Source of the DNA: UBA1227 sp963629305 | GTDB taxonomy: Bacteria; Bacillota; Clostridia; Oscillospirales; Acutalibacteraceae | NCBI GenBank assembly: GCA_963629305.1 | Contig: CAVGIJ010000006.1 | Coordinates: 29,508 to 93,507, forward strand | Reading direction: 5' to 3' | Length of the DNA stretch: 64,000 bases | Shown: positions 36,970-45,459 of the stretch, one piece after another | How the letters are laid out: each line of letters begins with the position of its first letter | Numbering within the stretch: position 1 is the stretch's first letter | The notes under the pieces: model-generated | Database searches by the model: none | Seen by the model: only the letters and a program-made list of their open reading frames with translations | What the model was told of the DNA's origin: nothing | Made by a program: the position numbers and the translations under genes

Positions 36970-37149
36970 TTAGTCCTTTACGATTACCTGCTTGCCATTG
37001 TAATAACCGCATTCCTGGCAAACTCTGTGTGGTCTCTTGTATTCGCCGCACTGTGGGCACTTTACAAGTTCAGGTGCACTCATCTTCCATACGTTTGAAC
37101 GTCTCTTATCTCTGCGAGCTTTTGAAACTCTTCTTGCTGGTACTGCCAT
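36970..37149 (-). CDS. rpmF: 50S ribosomal protein L32
   Basis: A 59-residue protein read directly from the minus strand (MAVPARRVSKARRDKRRSNV ... GKQVIVKD). The basic N-terminus and the zinc ribbon CPQC ... CQEC are typical of L32 with four cysteines, so this is the zinc-containing form. It follows yceD by 53 bases, the usual yceD-rpmF pair. Confidence 0.96.
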   Translation of the reverse strand: MAVPARRVSKARRDKRRSNVWKMSAPELVKCPQCGEYKRPHRVCQECGYYNGKQVIVKD

Positions 37150-37202
37150 CTTAAGGTCATCCCCCTATCAATCAAAATTAAAATAATAAACAAATTAAGG
37201 AT

Positions 37203-37706
37203 TCAGTCCTCGTCTTCAAGTAAAGTCAGAAGCGATGCAAGTCTCGGATCAACCTCAGGCTTACAGTCACAAGGACCTTCATTTAAGTTCTTTCCGCAGC
37301 GCGAACAGATTCCTTTACAGTCCTCACTACACAGGAACTTACTCGGTAAGTAAAGTAAAACATCTTCTGTCGCCAGTCCTTCCAAGTCAAAACGCATGGT
37401 TGGCACGAGCAAAAACTCGTCGTTTGTTTCGTCGTTCAACTCGGTCACAAAAGTATGTTCCATGGGAATGGAGTATTCCTTATCGAGCTTTGCGGCACAT
37501 CTGTCACAGGTTCCGGAATAATAAACCGTGACACTTGCATGCATTGAAACAATACCGGTTCTGTTTTCAATAATACCTGTTACCTTGCAGGCATCTGAAA
37601 GCGGCTTTTCACCCGAAAAGTCAATACCGGACAAGTCCAATGTACGGGCGATGTCCATCTTCATACCTTCACTTGCAAAGAGTGATTCCAGATTTATTTC
37701 AAACAC
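37203..37706 (-). CDS. yceD: YceD/DUF177 family protein
   Basis: Bacterial homologue of a factor linked to 23S rRNA accumulation, always near rpmF. I choose the GTG at 37706 (AGAGGTG 7-8 bases upstream; protein begins MFEINLESLF), giving 167 residues; the frame is open for 18 more codons without a good site. The CDRC motif (about 75) and the C-terminal SEDCKGICSRCGKNLNEGPC contain paired cysteines, likely metal-binding. Function is inferred from family and context. Confidence 0.88.
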   Translation of the reverse strand: MFEINLESLFASEGMKMDIARTLDLSGIDFSGEKPLSDACKVTGIIENRTGIVSMHASVTVYYSGTCDRCAAKLDKEYSIPMEHTFVTELNDETNDEFLLVPTMRFDLEGLATEDVLLYLPSKFLCSEDCKGICSRCGKNLNEGPCDCKPEVDPRLASLLTLLEDED

Positions 37707-37803
37707 AGGAAGGTCACCTCTTTTACTGTCAGGTAAAGACATCTTACGACATGCGCACAAGAAATTATAATACCTATAAAATCCTTTGTCAATAAAATTT
37801 TTC

Positions 37804-37828
37804 AGGCGGAAAGTGAACCTTTCCGCCT
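37804..37828. terminator. Hairpin terminator
   Basis: AGGCGGAAAG / CTTTCCGCCT, a 10-bp stem with a 5-nt loop, between the P-loop gene stop (37850) and yceD. A/T-rich sequence follows on the minus strand. Confidence 0.65.
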
Positions 37829-37849
37829 GTTTGTTATTTGGGTTTTTTA

Positions 37850-38266
37850 TCAGATTTTTTCACATGAGAAAAATATTTCCTTCGGAAGTTCTTCCTCATC
37901 TGCAGAAAGTGTAAATGTGAACTTTGTATCTGTTGCGTCACCGAGTCTTTTTACGCTCTCAAGGAACTCTACAAGCTCAGGTCCCGGCTCTCCGCCGATC
38001 TTCAGCGTACCGTCAGCGAGGATATCGGTAATGTCGCTGTCGCCTGCACACATTCCCGCAAGGAATCCGTAGTATGCATCGTAGCCTGAAATTGCGAAAT
38101 CATCCGCAGATACAAGACGTACTCTTGAATTTATGTCATAAGTAAGTTTACTGCCCTTTTCTATACAAATAACGTTTCCGTTTGACGCGTCCATTGCCTT
38201 GTTAACTTCATCTATAAGATGCTTTGTTTTTCCTGTTCCTTTGTGTCCGATGATAAGAGATACCAT
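37850..38266 (-). CDS. Small P-loop protein of unknown function
   Basis: A 138-residue protein with a clear Walker A motif at the N-terminus, IIGHKGTGKTKHLID (residues 5-19). A hydrophobic strand NVICIEKG and a region RVRLVSADDF follow, as in small ATP-binding folds, but I see no convincing Walker B. There is no membrane segment. AGGAGGAAG precedes the ATG. The upstream neighbour is pgi (87-base gap) and a terminator follows. The size is small for a NTPase, so it could be a single-domain nucleotide-binding switch. Family not recognised. Confidence 0.65.
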   Translation of the reverse strand: MVSLIIGHKGTGKTKHLIDEVNKAMDASNGNVICIEKGSKLTYDINSRVRLVSADDFAISGYDAYYGFLAGMCAGDSDITDILADGTLKIGGEPGPELVEFLESVKRLGDATDTKFTFTLSADEEELPKEIFFSCEKI

Positions 38267-38353
38267 AAGTATTCTTCCTCCTGTGTATTTTATTTCCGCA
38301 AAAGCGGATTTGTTGCGAGCCTCGGCGATGTAATCCTTCTGAAATTTATCAAA

Positions 38354-39694
38354 CTACAATCCGAGTCTCTTTTCAAGTTTTTCACGCTCATCCTCATAGC
38401 CCGGCTTACCGAGCAATGCAAACATGTTGCGTTTATAACTTTCAACTCCGGGCTGATTGAACGGGTTTACACCCAATATGTAGCCTGAAATTGCGCAAGC
38501 TTTTTCGAAGAAGTAAATCATGTAGCCGAGATCGTACTCATTCATGCTCTCCGCTTCAAGTACAATATTCGGGACTCCGCCGTCATTGTGTGCAAGCACC
38601 GTGCCTTCAAATGCCTTCCTGTTTACGAAAGACATACCTTTTCCCGCAAGGAAGTTAAGACCGTCTGTGTTGGCTTCGTCAATTCCTATAGTGTACTCAT
38701 GATTCGGCTTTTCGAAAAGTACAACTGTCTCAAACATGATACGCTGTCCGTCCTGGATGTACTGTCCGAGAGAGTGAAGGTCTGTCGAGAAGATAGCGGA
38801 TGCAGGGAAAATACCCTTTCCGTCCTTACCCTCAGACTCACCGTAAAGCTGTTTGAACCACTCATTCATCATTGCATATGAGGGCTCATAGCTTACCATC
38901 ATCTCAACAGTTTTACCCTTACGTGAAAGCACGTTGCGGATGGCTGCATACTTGTAACAGTCGTTTTTATTAATGTCAGGGTCAGAAAATGCAAGTCTTG
39001 CATCCTGCGCACCCTTCATTAGCCTGTCAATATCTATTCCGGCAACAGCTATAGGAAGAAGTCCTACCGCAGTCAAAACGGAATAGCGTCCTCCTACGTC
39101 GTCGGGAACAACAAACGTCTCATATCCCTCTTTGTCCGCAAGAGCTTTAAGCGTACCGCGTTCCTTGTCCGTAGTAACAAAAATACGTTCAGCTGCCCCC
39201 TCTTTGCCATACTTCTTTATGAGCATTTCTCTGAATACTCTGAAAGAAATGGCAGGCTCGGTAGTTGTGCCGGACTTTGAGATAACATTTACCGCAAAGT
39301 CTCTGCCGTCAACAAGACTGATAACCTCATTCAGGGCGGTTGAACTTATACTGTTTCCTGAAAATATAATTTGTGGTGTATCCTTACAAAGTAAGTTGTA
39401 ATTCTGCGATTTAACAAATTCGATAGCTGCACGTGCACCGAGATAAGAACCTCCTATACCGATGACAATGAGAATGTCAGTAGTCTTCTTTATCTTTTCG
39501 GCTGCAACTTTTATACGGGAAAATTCATCTTTATCATAGTTGACGGGAAGGTCAAGCCATCCTATAAAGTCATTTCCCGCACCCGTACCGGAATGAAGAA
39601 GTTCATGAGCCCTTGTAACCTCAGGCTGCATATCGGATATTTCGGCATCTGTAATAAAATCTTTAAGATAATTGTCGTATAGTTTAAGCGCCAA
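38354..39694 (-). CDS. pgi: Glucose-6-phosphate isomerase
   Basis: Glycolytic isomerase, 446 residues, the short Gram-positive form. Motifs: VIGIGGSYLGARAAIEF, VISKSGTTTEPAISFRVF, TDKERGTLK and the active-site region NPFNQPGVESYKRNMF. The start is a TTG with AAGGAG upstream (MALKLYDN). Next gene downstream is the small P-loop gene. Confidence 0.96.
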   Translation of the reverse strand: MALKLYDNYLKDFITDAEISDMQPEVTRAHELLHSGTGAGNDFIGWLDLPVNYDKDEFSRIKVAAEKIKKTTDILIVIGIGGSYLGARAAIEFVKSQNYNLLCKDTPQIIFSGNSISSTALNEVISLVDGRDFAVNVISKSGTTTEPAISFRVFREMLIKKYGKEGAAERIFVTTDKERGTLKALADKEGYETFVVPDDVGGRYSVLTAVGLLPIAVAGIDIDRLMKGAQDARLAFSDPDINKNDCYKYAAIRNVLSRKGKTVEMMVSYEPSYAMMNEWFKQLYGESEGKDGKGIFPASAIFSTDLHSLGQYIQDGQRIMFETVVLFEKPNHEYTIGIDEANTDGLNFLAGKGMSFVNRKAFEGTVLAHNDGGVPNIVLEAESMNEYDLGYMIYFFEKACAISGYILGVNPFNQPGVESYKRNMFALLGKPGYEDEREKLEKRLGL

Positions 39695-39817
39695 ATTTAA
39701 AACTCCTTTTTGTCTTCGCCTTATGAATTCATTTTAAACTATGTGCACGATATTTTCAAGTCGTGCAAAACGAAAATTGTTAATATTTAATATTTTTTCA
39801 CATTTAAATTAAAAGAA

Positions 39818-39846
39818 TTGAAAATGTATAAAAAAACTCATATAAT
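39818..39846 (+). promoter_or_regulatory. Sigma-A promoter of the GSIII gene
   Basis: TTGAAA (39818-39823), an exact 17-base spacer, TATAAT (39841-39846), 35 bases before the ATG. The 187-base spacer from pgi is A/T-rich. Confidence 0.7.
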
Positions 39847-39881
39847 AAAGTATCATTTCAAAGGGTTTAGGAGAGTAATTT

Positions 39882-41987
39882 ATGGGCAAATCAAGCATAC
39901 CTGAGATATTCGGAAGCCTCGTTTTCGGCGATGAAACCATGCGCAAGTATCTTCCGAATAAAACATATAAAGCACTAAAAGAATACATTGACAATGACAA
40001 GCCTTTGACTATGGACATTGCGCAAGATGTCGCAACCGCAATGAAGGATTGGGCCGTTGAAAAAGGTGCAACGCATTACACCCACTGGTTCCAGCCGATG
40101 ACGGGAATAACCGCCGAAAAACACGACAGTTTTATAAACCCCGTGGGAGACGGAAAAATCATAATGGACTTTTCCGGAAAAGAACTTATTCGTTCGGAAC
40201 CGGACGCATCGTCATTCCCATCCGGAGGCCTTCGTGCAACATTTGAAGCAAGAGGCTATACTGCGTGGGATCCGACTTCATATGCATTCATAAAGGATAA
40301 AACTCTTTGTATTCCGTCTATTTTCTGCTCATACGGAGGTCAGGTTCTTGACAAAAAGACTCCGCTTCTCCGCTCACTCCAGGCCCTTAACAAACAGGCA
40401 ATGCGTATTATAAATCTACTCGGCAACCCAACCGGGGCCACTCATGTTACGGCGTCGGTAGGCGGCGAGCAGGAATATTTCCTCATAGACAGAGATGCAT
40501 ACAACAAAAGAGAAGATCTTATTTTGACAGGCCGTACGCTGTTCGGAGCAAAGCCTCCGAAGGGTCAGGAAATGGAAGACCACTACTTCGGTACAATCAA
40601 GCCTCGTGTAAAGTCATTCATGGATGACCTTAACATTGAACTTTGGAAGCTCGGCATATATGCTAAAACCGAGCACAACGAGGTGGCCCCCGCACAGCAT
40701 GAACTCGCGCCGATTTTCTCCGACGCCAACACAAGCACCGACCAAAACCAGCTTACCATGGAAATAATGAAGACTGTGGCAATACGCCACAATCTTTCAT
40801 GCCTTATTCATGAAAAACCGTTTGCCGGTGTAAACGGCTCCGGCAAGCACAACAACTGGTCGGTGTCAACCAATACCGGTGTAAATCTTTTCAACCCCGG
40901 CAAAACTCCCGCCGAGAATATACAATTTCTCATATTCCTTGCAGCGGTAGTAAAGGGTGTTGACGAGTATCAGGATCTTATACGTGTTTCCGCTGCAAGC
41001 CCGACAAACGACCACCGTCTCGGCGGGAATGAGGCGCCGCCCGCCATCGTCTCCATATACCTCGGAGACGAACTCGGCGCCGTAGCGGACGCGATTGAGC
41101 ATGACGAGAGTTTCGAACCGCAAGCGCGAACCGTGATGAAATCAGGCGTAAAGGTTATACCTCGTTTTGATAAAGATACATCGGACAGAAATCGTACATC
41201 ACCGTTCGCATTTACCGGAAACAAGTTTGAATTCCGTATGCTCGGCTCAAGCGCGTCACTCAGCGCACCGAATGTTATTCTCAACACCATGCTTGCCGAA
41301 GAACTCTCGCAGTTTGCCGATGAACTTGAGGGCGCTGACAACATAGAGCTGCGTGCCAATGAAATTGTTTCAAATACACTGAAAGATCACGGACGCATTA
41401 TTTTCAACGGAAATAACTATTCAGATGAATGGGTACGCGAAGCTGAAAGACGCGGACTTCTCAATTTGAAGACTTGTGCGGATGCAGCACCGGCTTACAT
41501 CGCCGAGAAAAATATTGAGCTCTTCGAAAAGCATAAGATTTACACAAGAGAGGAACTTGCGGCACGCTATGATATCCTCCTTGAAAACTATTGCAAGTCG
41601 CTTCATATTGAGACACTCACTATGATAGATATGATAAAGAAGGATATCTGTCCTGCGGTATGCAAATATATGAGTGCGATTGCAACAACCATAAATGAAA
41701 AGCAAAAAGCTTCAAGAGCGCTCAAGTGCGAACTTGAGACAAATCTTCTGAGCAGACTTTCGGAGAACTCCGACAACCTGTACCGTGCTTTGAAAGCTCT
41801 TGAATCCGACATTGCAAAGGCTGAACATTTCGATGACATAACGGAGCAGGCATACTACTACAGGGATACAATAACACCCGACATGGAAAATGCCAGAATG
41901 TATGCCGACAATCTCGAGGAAATCACAGCCAAAGAATATTGGCCCTTCCCGACTTATACTGATCTTCTCAACAGCGTAGTCGGTTAA
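39882..41987 (+). CDS. glnN: Glutamine synthetase type III
   Basis: Makes glutamine from glutamate, ammonia and ATP. It has 701 residues, the GSIII size (about 700-730), far longer than GSI (about 440-470). N-terminal FGSLVFGDETMRKYLP, then THYTHWFQPMTG, GGEQEYFLID, KTEHNEVAPAQHELAP, and the catalytic segment NGSGKHNNWS. The C-terminal helical region (about 560-690) is typical of GSIII dodecamers. AGGAGAG lies 7 bases before the ATG. A consensus promoter precedes it. Whether the nearby queT gene is co-transcribed is unclear; 72 bases separate them with a structured leader. Confidence 0.96.
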   Translation: MGKSSIPEIFGSLVFGDETMRKYLPNKTYKALKEYIDNDKPLTMDIAQDVATAMKDWAVEKGATHYTHWFQPMTGITAEKHDSFINPVGDGKIIMDFSGKELIRSEPDASSFPSGGLRATFEARGYTAWDPTSYAFIKDKTLCIPSIFCSYGGQVLDKKTPLLRSLQALNKQAMRIINLLGNPTGATHVTASVGGEQEYFLIDRDAYNKREDLILTGRTLFGAKPPKGQEMEDHYFGTIKPRVKSFMDDLNIELWKLGIYAKTEHNEVAPAQHELAPIFSDANTSTDQNQLTMEIMKTVAIRHNLSCLIHEKPFAGVNGSGKHNNWSVSTNTGVNLFNPGKTPAENIQFLIFLAAVVKGVDEYQDLIRVSAASPTNDHRLGGNEAPPAIVSIYLGDELGAVADAIEHDESFEPQARTVMKSGVKVIPRFDKDTSDRNRTSPFAFTGNKFEFRMLGSSASLSAPNVILNTMLAEELSQFADELEGADNIELRANEIVSNTLKDHGRIIFNGNNYSDEWVREAERRGLLNLKTCADAAPAYIAEKNIELFEKHKIYTREELAARYDILLENYCKSLHIETLTMIDMIKKDICPAVCKYMSAIATTINEKQKASRALKCELETNLLSRLSENSDNLYRALKALESDIAKAEHFDDITEQAYYYRDTITPDMENARMYADNLEEITAKEYWPFPTYTDLLNSVVG

Positions 41988-41998
41988 AGCATATACAA

Positions 41999-42055
41999 AG
42001 TCAGTTCGAAACCATCCTGACTGGCGGTATCCGCCGAATCAAAACTAGGAAGTGT
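41999..42055 (+). promoter_or_regulatory. Structured leader of queT, candidate preQ1 riboswitch
   Basis: Two consecutive hairpins, AGTCAG/CTGACT (41999-42022, 12-nt loop) and GGCGG-TAT-CCGCC (42023-42035), are followed by an A-rich tail AAAACTAGGAAG that contains the ribosome binding site. QueT genes are commonly controlled by preQ1 riboswitches, and the A-rich tail overlapping the binding site fits translational control. I could not confirm the pseudoknot of class I, II or III, so the class is open. Confidence 0.45.
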
Positions 42056-42059
42056 AAAA

Positions 42060-42593
42060 ATGAAAACTAAAAATGTCTATGTCGTACAGGCAGGTCTCAT
42101 CGCAGCCCTGTACTTTGTGCTGACACTCATCTCAAATGCCATGGGACTCGCCTTCGGGCCCATACAGGTAAGACTTTCGGAAATTCTCTGTATCCTGCCC
42201 GTATTTACACCCGCAGCCATACCCGGACTTTGCATTGGGTGTGCTCTTTCGAATCTCGCAAGTCCGTACGGTATCGCTGATATCCTTATCGGAACCTTCG
42301 CGACACTGCTCGCAGCCGTACTCACAAGAGTTCTGCGCAATGTAAGGGTAAAAGGGTATCCGTTCGCCTCATCACTCATGCCGGTCATATGCAATGCAGT
42401 CATTGTCGGTGCGGAACTCACATTTTTCCTCGCCGACGGCAAAAGTGCAAAGATAACGACTTTCCTTTTGACAGCCCTCGAAGTAGGTATCGGAGAGTTC
42501 ATCTCGGTTGTCATAATAGGACTCATGATATTTTACAAGGTCCTCAGCAGACCGAATATTTCAAAAATATTTGAACCCCTCACGGACTCGTGA
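42060..42593 (+). CDS. queT: QueT-type queuosine precursor transporter (membrane S-component-like)
   Basis: A 177-residue membrane protein with about five hydrophobic segments. It opens with VVQAGLIAALYFVLTLIS and has GPIQVRLSEILCILPVFTP and IGCALSNLASPYGIADILIG, characteristic of the QueT (PF06177) family, which supplies preQ1/queuine for tRNA modification, probably as an ECF substrate-binding subunit. The shared ECF ATPases are not in the window. AGGAAG precedes the ATG. The terminator stem overlaps its last codons. Confidence 0.85.
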   Translation: MKTKNVYVVQAGLIAALYFVLTLISNAMGLAFGPIQVRLSEILCILPVFTPAAIPGLCIGCALSNLASPYGIADILIGTFATLLAAVLTRVLRNVRVKGYPFASSLMPVICNAVIVGAELTFFLADGKSAKITTFLLTALEVGIGEFISVVIIGLMIFYKVLSRPNISKIFEPLTDS

Positions 42594-42606
42594 GAGGTTC
42601 TTTTTT
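42573..42606 (+). terminator. Intrinsic terminator overlapping the queT stop
   Basis: GAACCCCTCACG / CGTGAGAGGTTC forms a long stem (one C/A mismatch) around a 4-nt loop and is followed by TTTTTT. The stop codon TGA lies inside the 3' arm. Confidence 0.9.
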
Positions 42607-42639
42607 CGTGTTTATGCAATGTTATTCAACTTCTGTTTA

Positions 42640-44040
42640 TCAGAATCCGAGCAACTCAACATACTTCGGCAGGAATGACATAATAGCAAGAAGTATAACT
42701 GTAGGAACACTTCCGTATTTCAAAACATCCTGTGGCTTATAGTAGCCGTACCCGTATGTGAAGAGGAATATCGGTTCAATCCAGAGAAGTGTCGGAGTAC
42801 ATGCCCAGAATGCAGGTATGTAAAGAAGTGCAACAGCACTTGCTCCCGTTAAAGGTGCAAGACTCAGAAGAGGTGCACCAAAGAGAGCTGCGATTGCCGG
42901 AGCTGTCGGAATAAATGCACGGATAAGACAAACCACCGTACCTATGACAAGGAACATTGCAAATATATTCCAAGATGTTATACCGGAGAATATTGACGTT
43001 ACAACCCAATTCATAACACCGGTAGTGTTGAGACCCGTTACAAGAACCGAAACTGCGCCCATGGTAAGGCAGAGATTCCAGTTCACTCTTGTCTTTGCGT
43101 CATCCCATGTAAGTGCATCCATTCCCGGCATAAACATGAGAGCCATACCGCAGATTGCAACCAAAGTTACATCGAATGCGGGAACCCATGTTCCGAGAAC
43201 CCAGAAAACAAGCATAAGGACAATAACTGCAAGTGTCTTTTTCTCAGAAGCCTTAAGCGGTCCATTCTGCTTAAGCTGGCTATTGAGTTCTTCAAGTGCC
43301 TCCGGTTTTATTGTCTCCGGCTTGAAAATAATCGTCTCCCATACACCGAACATGATAATTGAGAAAATTGCTAACGGCGCAAATAGCGCTATCCACTGTA
43401 GGAACGTTATGTTGATTCCGGCATTTTCGCTGAGAAGTTGAATGATGAGCGTATTGCCCGGCGTTCCTGCAGGCGTAATAAGTCCTCCACATCCCGCACA
43501 CGCAGGTATGCCTATCATAAGGCACTTGCCAAGGCCGGATTTACCCGGTTCACAGTTGTTTGCTTTGAGAAGGGCAAGTCCCAGATTCATGAAAATAATG
43601 CAGCTTGAAAGGTTTGACATAACCGAAGATACAAGTCCGGTCGCAAGAAGAAGCGCAATTACAAGTTTCTTTGAATCCCCCTTGGTAAGCTTAGTTAACG
43701 CATAACATATTCTTAGCGGTATCGTTGTATTTTCAAGTGCAATCGACACAACAAATGTAGCTATAGCAAAGAAAAACGCAGTTCCGCCGAATGATGAGTA
43801 TACATTGGCCTGCGGAATAACTCCGAAAATTGCCAACATAAAAATTGTCAAAAGAGCCGTAACGCCCATTGGCAATGTATCACATATCCACATGAAAATT
43901 GCAACAAAGAAAATTGCTATTGCATAAAGTCCTGCCCTGGTAACGCCGGCAGGCAGTCCGATAAAGCTTGCAAGAAGCATTATGATAACAGAGAGAATTA
44001 AACCTATCAAACGTTTTTTATCAAGCGATTTGGTAGCCAT
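42640..44040 (-). CDS. SLC13/DASS-family anion transporter
   Basis: A 466-residue integral membrane protein with about 11-12 hydrophobic segments. The two repeats carry SNLSSCIIFMNLGLALL with TPAGTPGNTLII, and FIPTAPAIAALFGAPLLSL, the substrate/sodium-binding signature areas of divalent anion (dicarboxylate, sulfate) symporters and related ArsB-like carriers. GGGAGG precedes the ATG, 14 bases after a 39-residue gene. Its partners (UroD-like methyltransferase, TetR) suggest uptake of an organic acid that the cluster acts on; the substrate is unknown. Confidence 0.82.
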   Translation of the reverse strand: MATKSLDKKRLIGLILSVIIMLLASFIGLPAGVTRAGLYAIAIFFVAIFMWICDTLPMGVTALLTIFMLAIFGVIPQANVYSSFGGTAFFFAIATFVVSIALENTTIPLRICYALTKLTKGDSKKLVIALLLATGLVSSVMSNLSSCIIFMNLGLALLKANNCEPGKSGLGKCLMIGIPACAGCGGLITPAGTPGNTLIIQLLSENAGINITFLQWIALFAPLAIFSIIMFGVWETIIFKPETIKPEALEELNSQLKQNGPLKASEKKTLAVIVLMLVFWVLGTWVPAFDVTLVAICGMALMFMPGMDALTWDDAKTRVNWNLCLTMGAVSVLVTGLNTTGVMNWVVTSIFSGITSWNIFAMFLVIGTVVCLIRAFIPTAPAIAALFGAPLLSLAPLTGASAVALLYIPAFWACTPTLLWIEPIFLFTYGYGYYKPQDVLKYGSVPTVILLAIMSFLPKYVELLGF

Positions 44041-44054
44041 ATTATACCTCCCGT

Positions 44055-44174
44055 TTATGACTTATAAAGAATCGTTGTCATTACGTTACTTATTGCTTCT
44101 ATTACTTCCTTTGGGATATCGTCGTATTTTTCTGCTACGATTTCAGGTAAATCCGATACTTTGAATTCTTCCAT
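44055..44174 (-). CDS. 39-residue small protein between the UroD-like and SLC13 genes
   Basis: A short frame on the minus strand: MEEFKVSDLPEIVAEKY, then DDIPKEVIEAISNVMTTI, ending LYKS. It has an excellent ribosome binding site, AAGGAGG with 8 bases to the ATG. It is acidic, predicted helical, with a C-terminal amphipathic segment. It fills the gap exactly: it starts 14 bases after the UroD-like stop and ends 14 bases before the SLC13 ATG. This spacing and the strong site argue that it is a real gene. Function unknown; possibly a small subunit or regulator of either neighbour. Confidence 0.7.
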   Translation of the reverse strand: MEEFKVSDLPEIVAEKYDDIPKEVIEAISNVMTTILYKS

Positions 44175-44187
44175 CTCTAATTCCTCC

Positions 44188-45348
44188 TTAATAAGCACCG
44201 TTTTCATGAACATAATTCGTTACTGCGGCGAGGTTTTCAGGCTTTGCATCATTTTTGTAGCAAAGATTTATGTCTGTTCCGAAGATATATCCGCCACCCG
44301 GAGCAAGATTATCGAGACACCATTTTGCTTCATCGATGCAATCATCAACCGTACCGTTTCTGAGAGTGTCGAGTTTAAGTCCTCCGGCAATACAGAATGA
44401 CTTTCCGAGTTTTTCCTTGATAACACGGAGATCTCCCTTTTCGAAGATGCCTACGATGAGACAGTCCTGAGGCATATCGGAAACAATGTCGAGATACGGT
44501 GTCCAGTCGTTTTCACAATAGAAAATAGATGGCATACCGAGCTTATTAAGTTCAATTGCCGTCTTTTTCATATACGGCCAATAGAATTTTTCAAAATCTT
44601 TCGGTTTAAGATATGTAGGCATATGGAGCGGCATAAATATTCCGCCTGAATCATCCGGATTCTTCCAGGATTTAGCGCCTGCAATCATCATCGGGAAAAG
44701 AGCATCACATGCATCAATAACATCCTGAGGACGTCTTCTTATGTCTATCATTATTCCGGCAAAATCACGGAAGAAATCAAGAATAACGTCAGGAGCAACA
44801 TATGTTCCGCCTTTTGAAATAATAGGAACTCCTGTTTCTTTTTCTATACCCGCATTTGCCTTAGCATTGAAGTCAAGCCAGTCAAGTACATCGTGAATAC
44901 CCTGATGCCATGCTTCAACTGCCGTGTCCTTTTCACGAAGAACAGGGAATTTTCTCGGGAGAATTTCATCCATAATGAACCCTTTTGGATCGGCTATGAG
45001 TTTTGAATACTCATCAGCTTCCATCGTTGCGCCCTTACCGCCTTCAATCATTACACCCTTTTCTGTTATCTGATAAAGGGAATTGCCTATAGTATTGAGG
45101 AGTTTTACGGGCTTTAAGTTTCCGGTACCGTATGAAACATCCACATATACATCCTCATAGACCTTTTTAAAGCAGTCAACCAGTAATTGCGGATCCTTTG
45201 AATAAGAGTCAATAATACTTGTTCCGGTATTAAAGTTTGCCCACTGCTCAATAATAGGGAAAACAGGGACCCTATCCGGCGTCTCCCTGTGCAAGGCTTT
45301 TTTAAACCTTGTCAGTCTCTCATCAAATGAGGCGTTTTTGTACTCCAT
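44188..45348 (-). CDS. UroD/MtaA-like methyltransferase family protein, zinc motif altered
   Basis: A 386-residue protein of the uroporphyrinogen decarboxylase fold (FDERLTRFKKALHRETPDRVPVFP at the start; GDLRVIKEKLGKSFCIAGGL and GGGYIFGTDINL near the end). It is most like corrinoid-linked methyltransferases. The usual zinc ligand motif HxCG reads FYCEND here, and the downstream Cys near the GGG motif is replaced by Thr/Asp, although a Cys follows a few residues later. No corrinoid protein is encoded nearby. AAGGAG lies 8 bases before the chosen ATG (45348). It diverges from a TetR gene whose likely operators overlap its leader. The reaction is unknown; true heme UroD is unlikely. Confidence 0.75.
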   Translation of the reverse strand: MEYKNASFDERLTRFKKALHRETPDRVPVFPIIEQWANFNTGTSIIDSYSKDPQLLVDCFKKVYEDVYVDVSYGTGNLKPVKLLNTIGNSLYQITEKGVMIEGGKGATMEADEYSKLIADPKGFIMDEILPRKFPVLREKDTAVEAWHQGIHDVLDWLDFNAKANAGIEKETGVPIISKGGTYVAPDVILDFFRDFAGIMIDIRRRPQDVIDACDALFPMMIAGAKSWKNPDDSGGIFMPLHMPTYLKPKDFEKFYWPYMKKTAIELNKLGMPSIFYCENDWTPYLDIVSDMPQDCLIVGIFEKGDLRVIKEKLGKSFCIAGGLKLDTLRNGTVDDCIDEAKWCLDNLAPGGGYIFGTDINLCYKNDAKPENLAAVTNYVHENGAY

Positions 45349-45390
45349 AATTAATTCTCCTTTCAAGGAATATTTTATCCGATACTGCAT

Positions 45391-45416
45391 CAAATCCGAT
45401 TTGTATCAAATTTGAT
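45391..45416. promoter_or_regulatory. Paired palindromes, candidate TetR operators
   Basis: CAAATCCGATTTG (45391-45403) and ATCAAATTTGAT (45405-45416) are perfect palindromes in tandem, sharing the CAAAT core. They sit downstream of the predicted promoter of the UroD-like gene, in its leader, as an operator would. A weaker related element AATTC-N10-GAATT lies at about 45425-45444. Confidence 0.6.
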
Positions 45417-45431
45417 TTATATCTAATTCTA

Positions 45432-45459
45432 ATTGTATCGAATTTTATTTTGTTGTCAA
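45432..45459 (-). promoter_or_regulatory. Predicted sigma-A promoter of the UroD-like gene cluster
   Basis: On the minus strand TTGACA (45454-45459) and TACAAT (45432-45437), 16 bases apart. The divergent TetR gene has an extended -10 TGTTATAAT at 45483-45491 on the plus strand. Confidence 0.55.

Noticed and set aside
41999..42055. A definite class I preQ1 riboswitch
   Set aside because: The loop lacks the sequence that would pair with the ACTA of the tail, and an extra hairpin is inserted; class left open.
42640..44040. Arsenite efflux pump ArsB
   Set aside because: The fold is related, but the TPAGTPGN and SNLSS motifs and the lack of arsR/arsC genes fit SLC13/DASS better.
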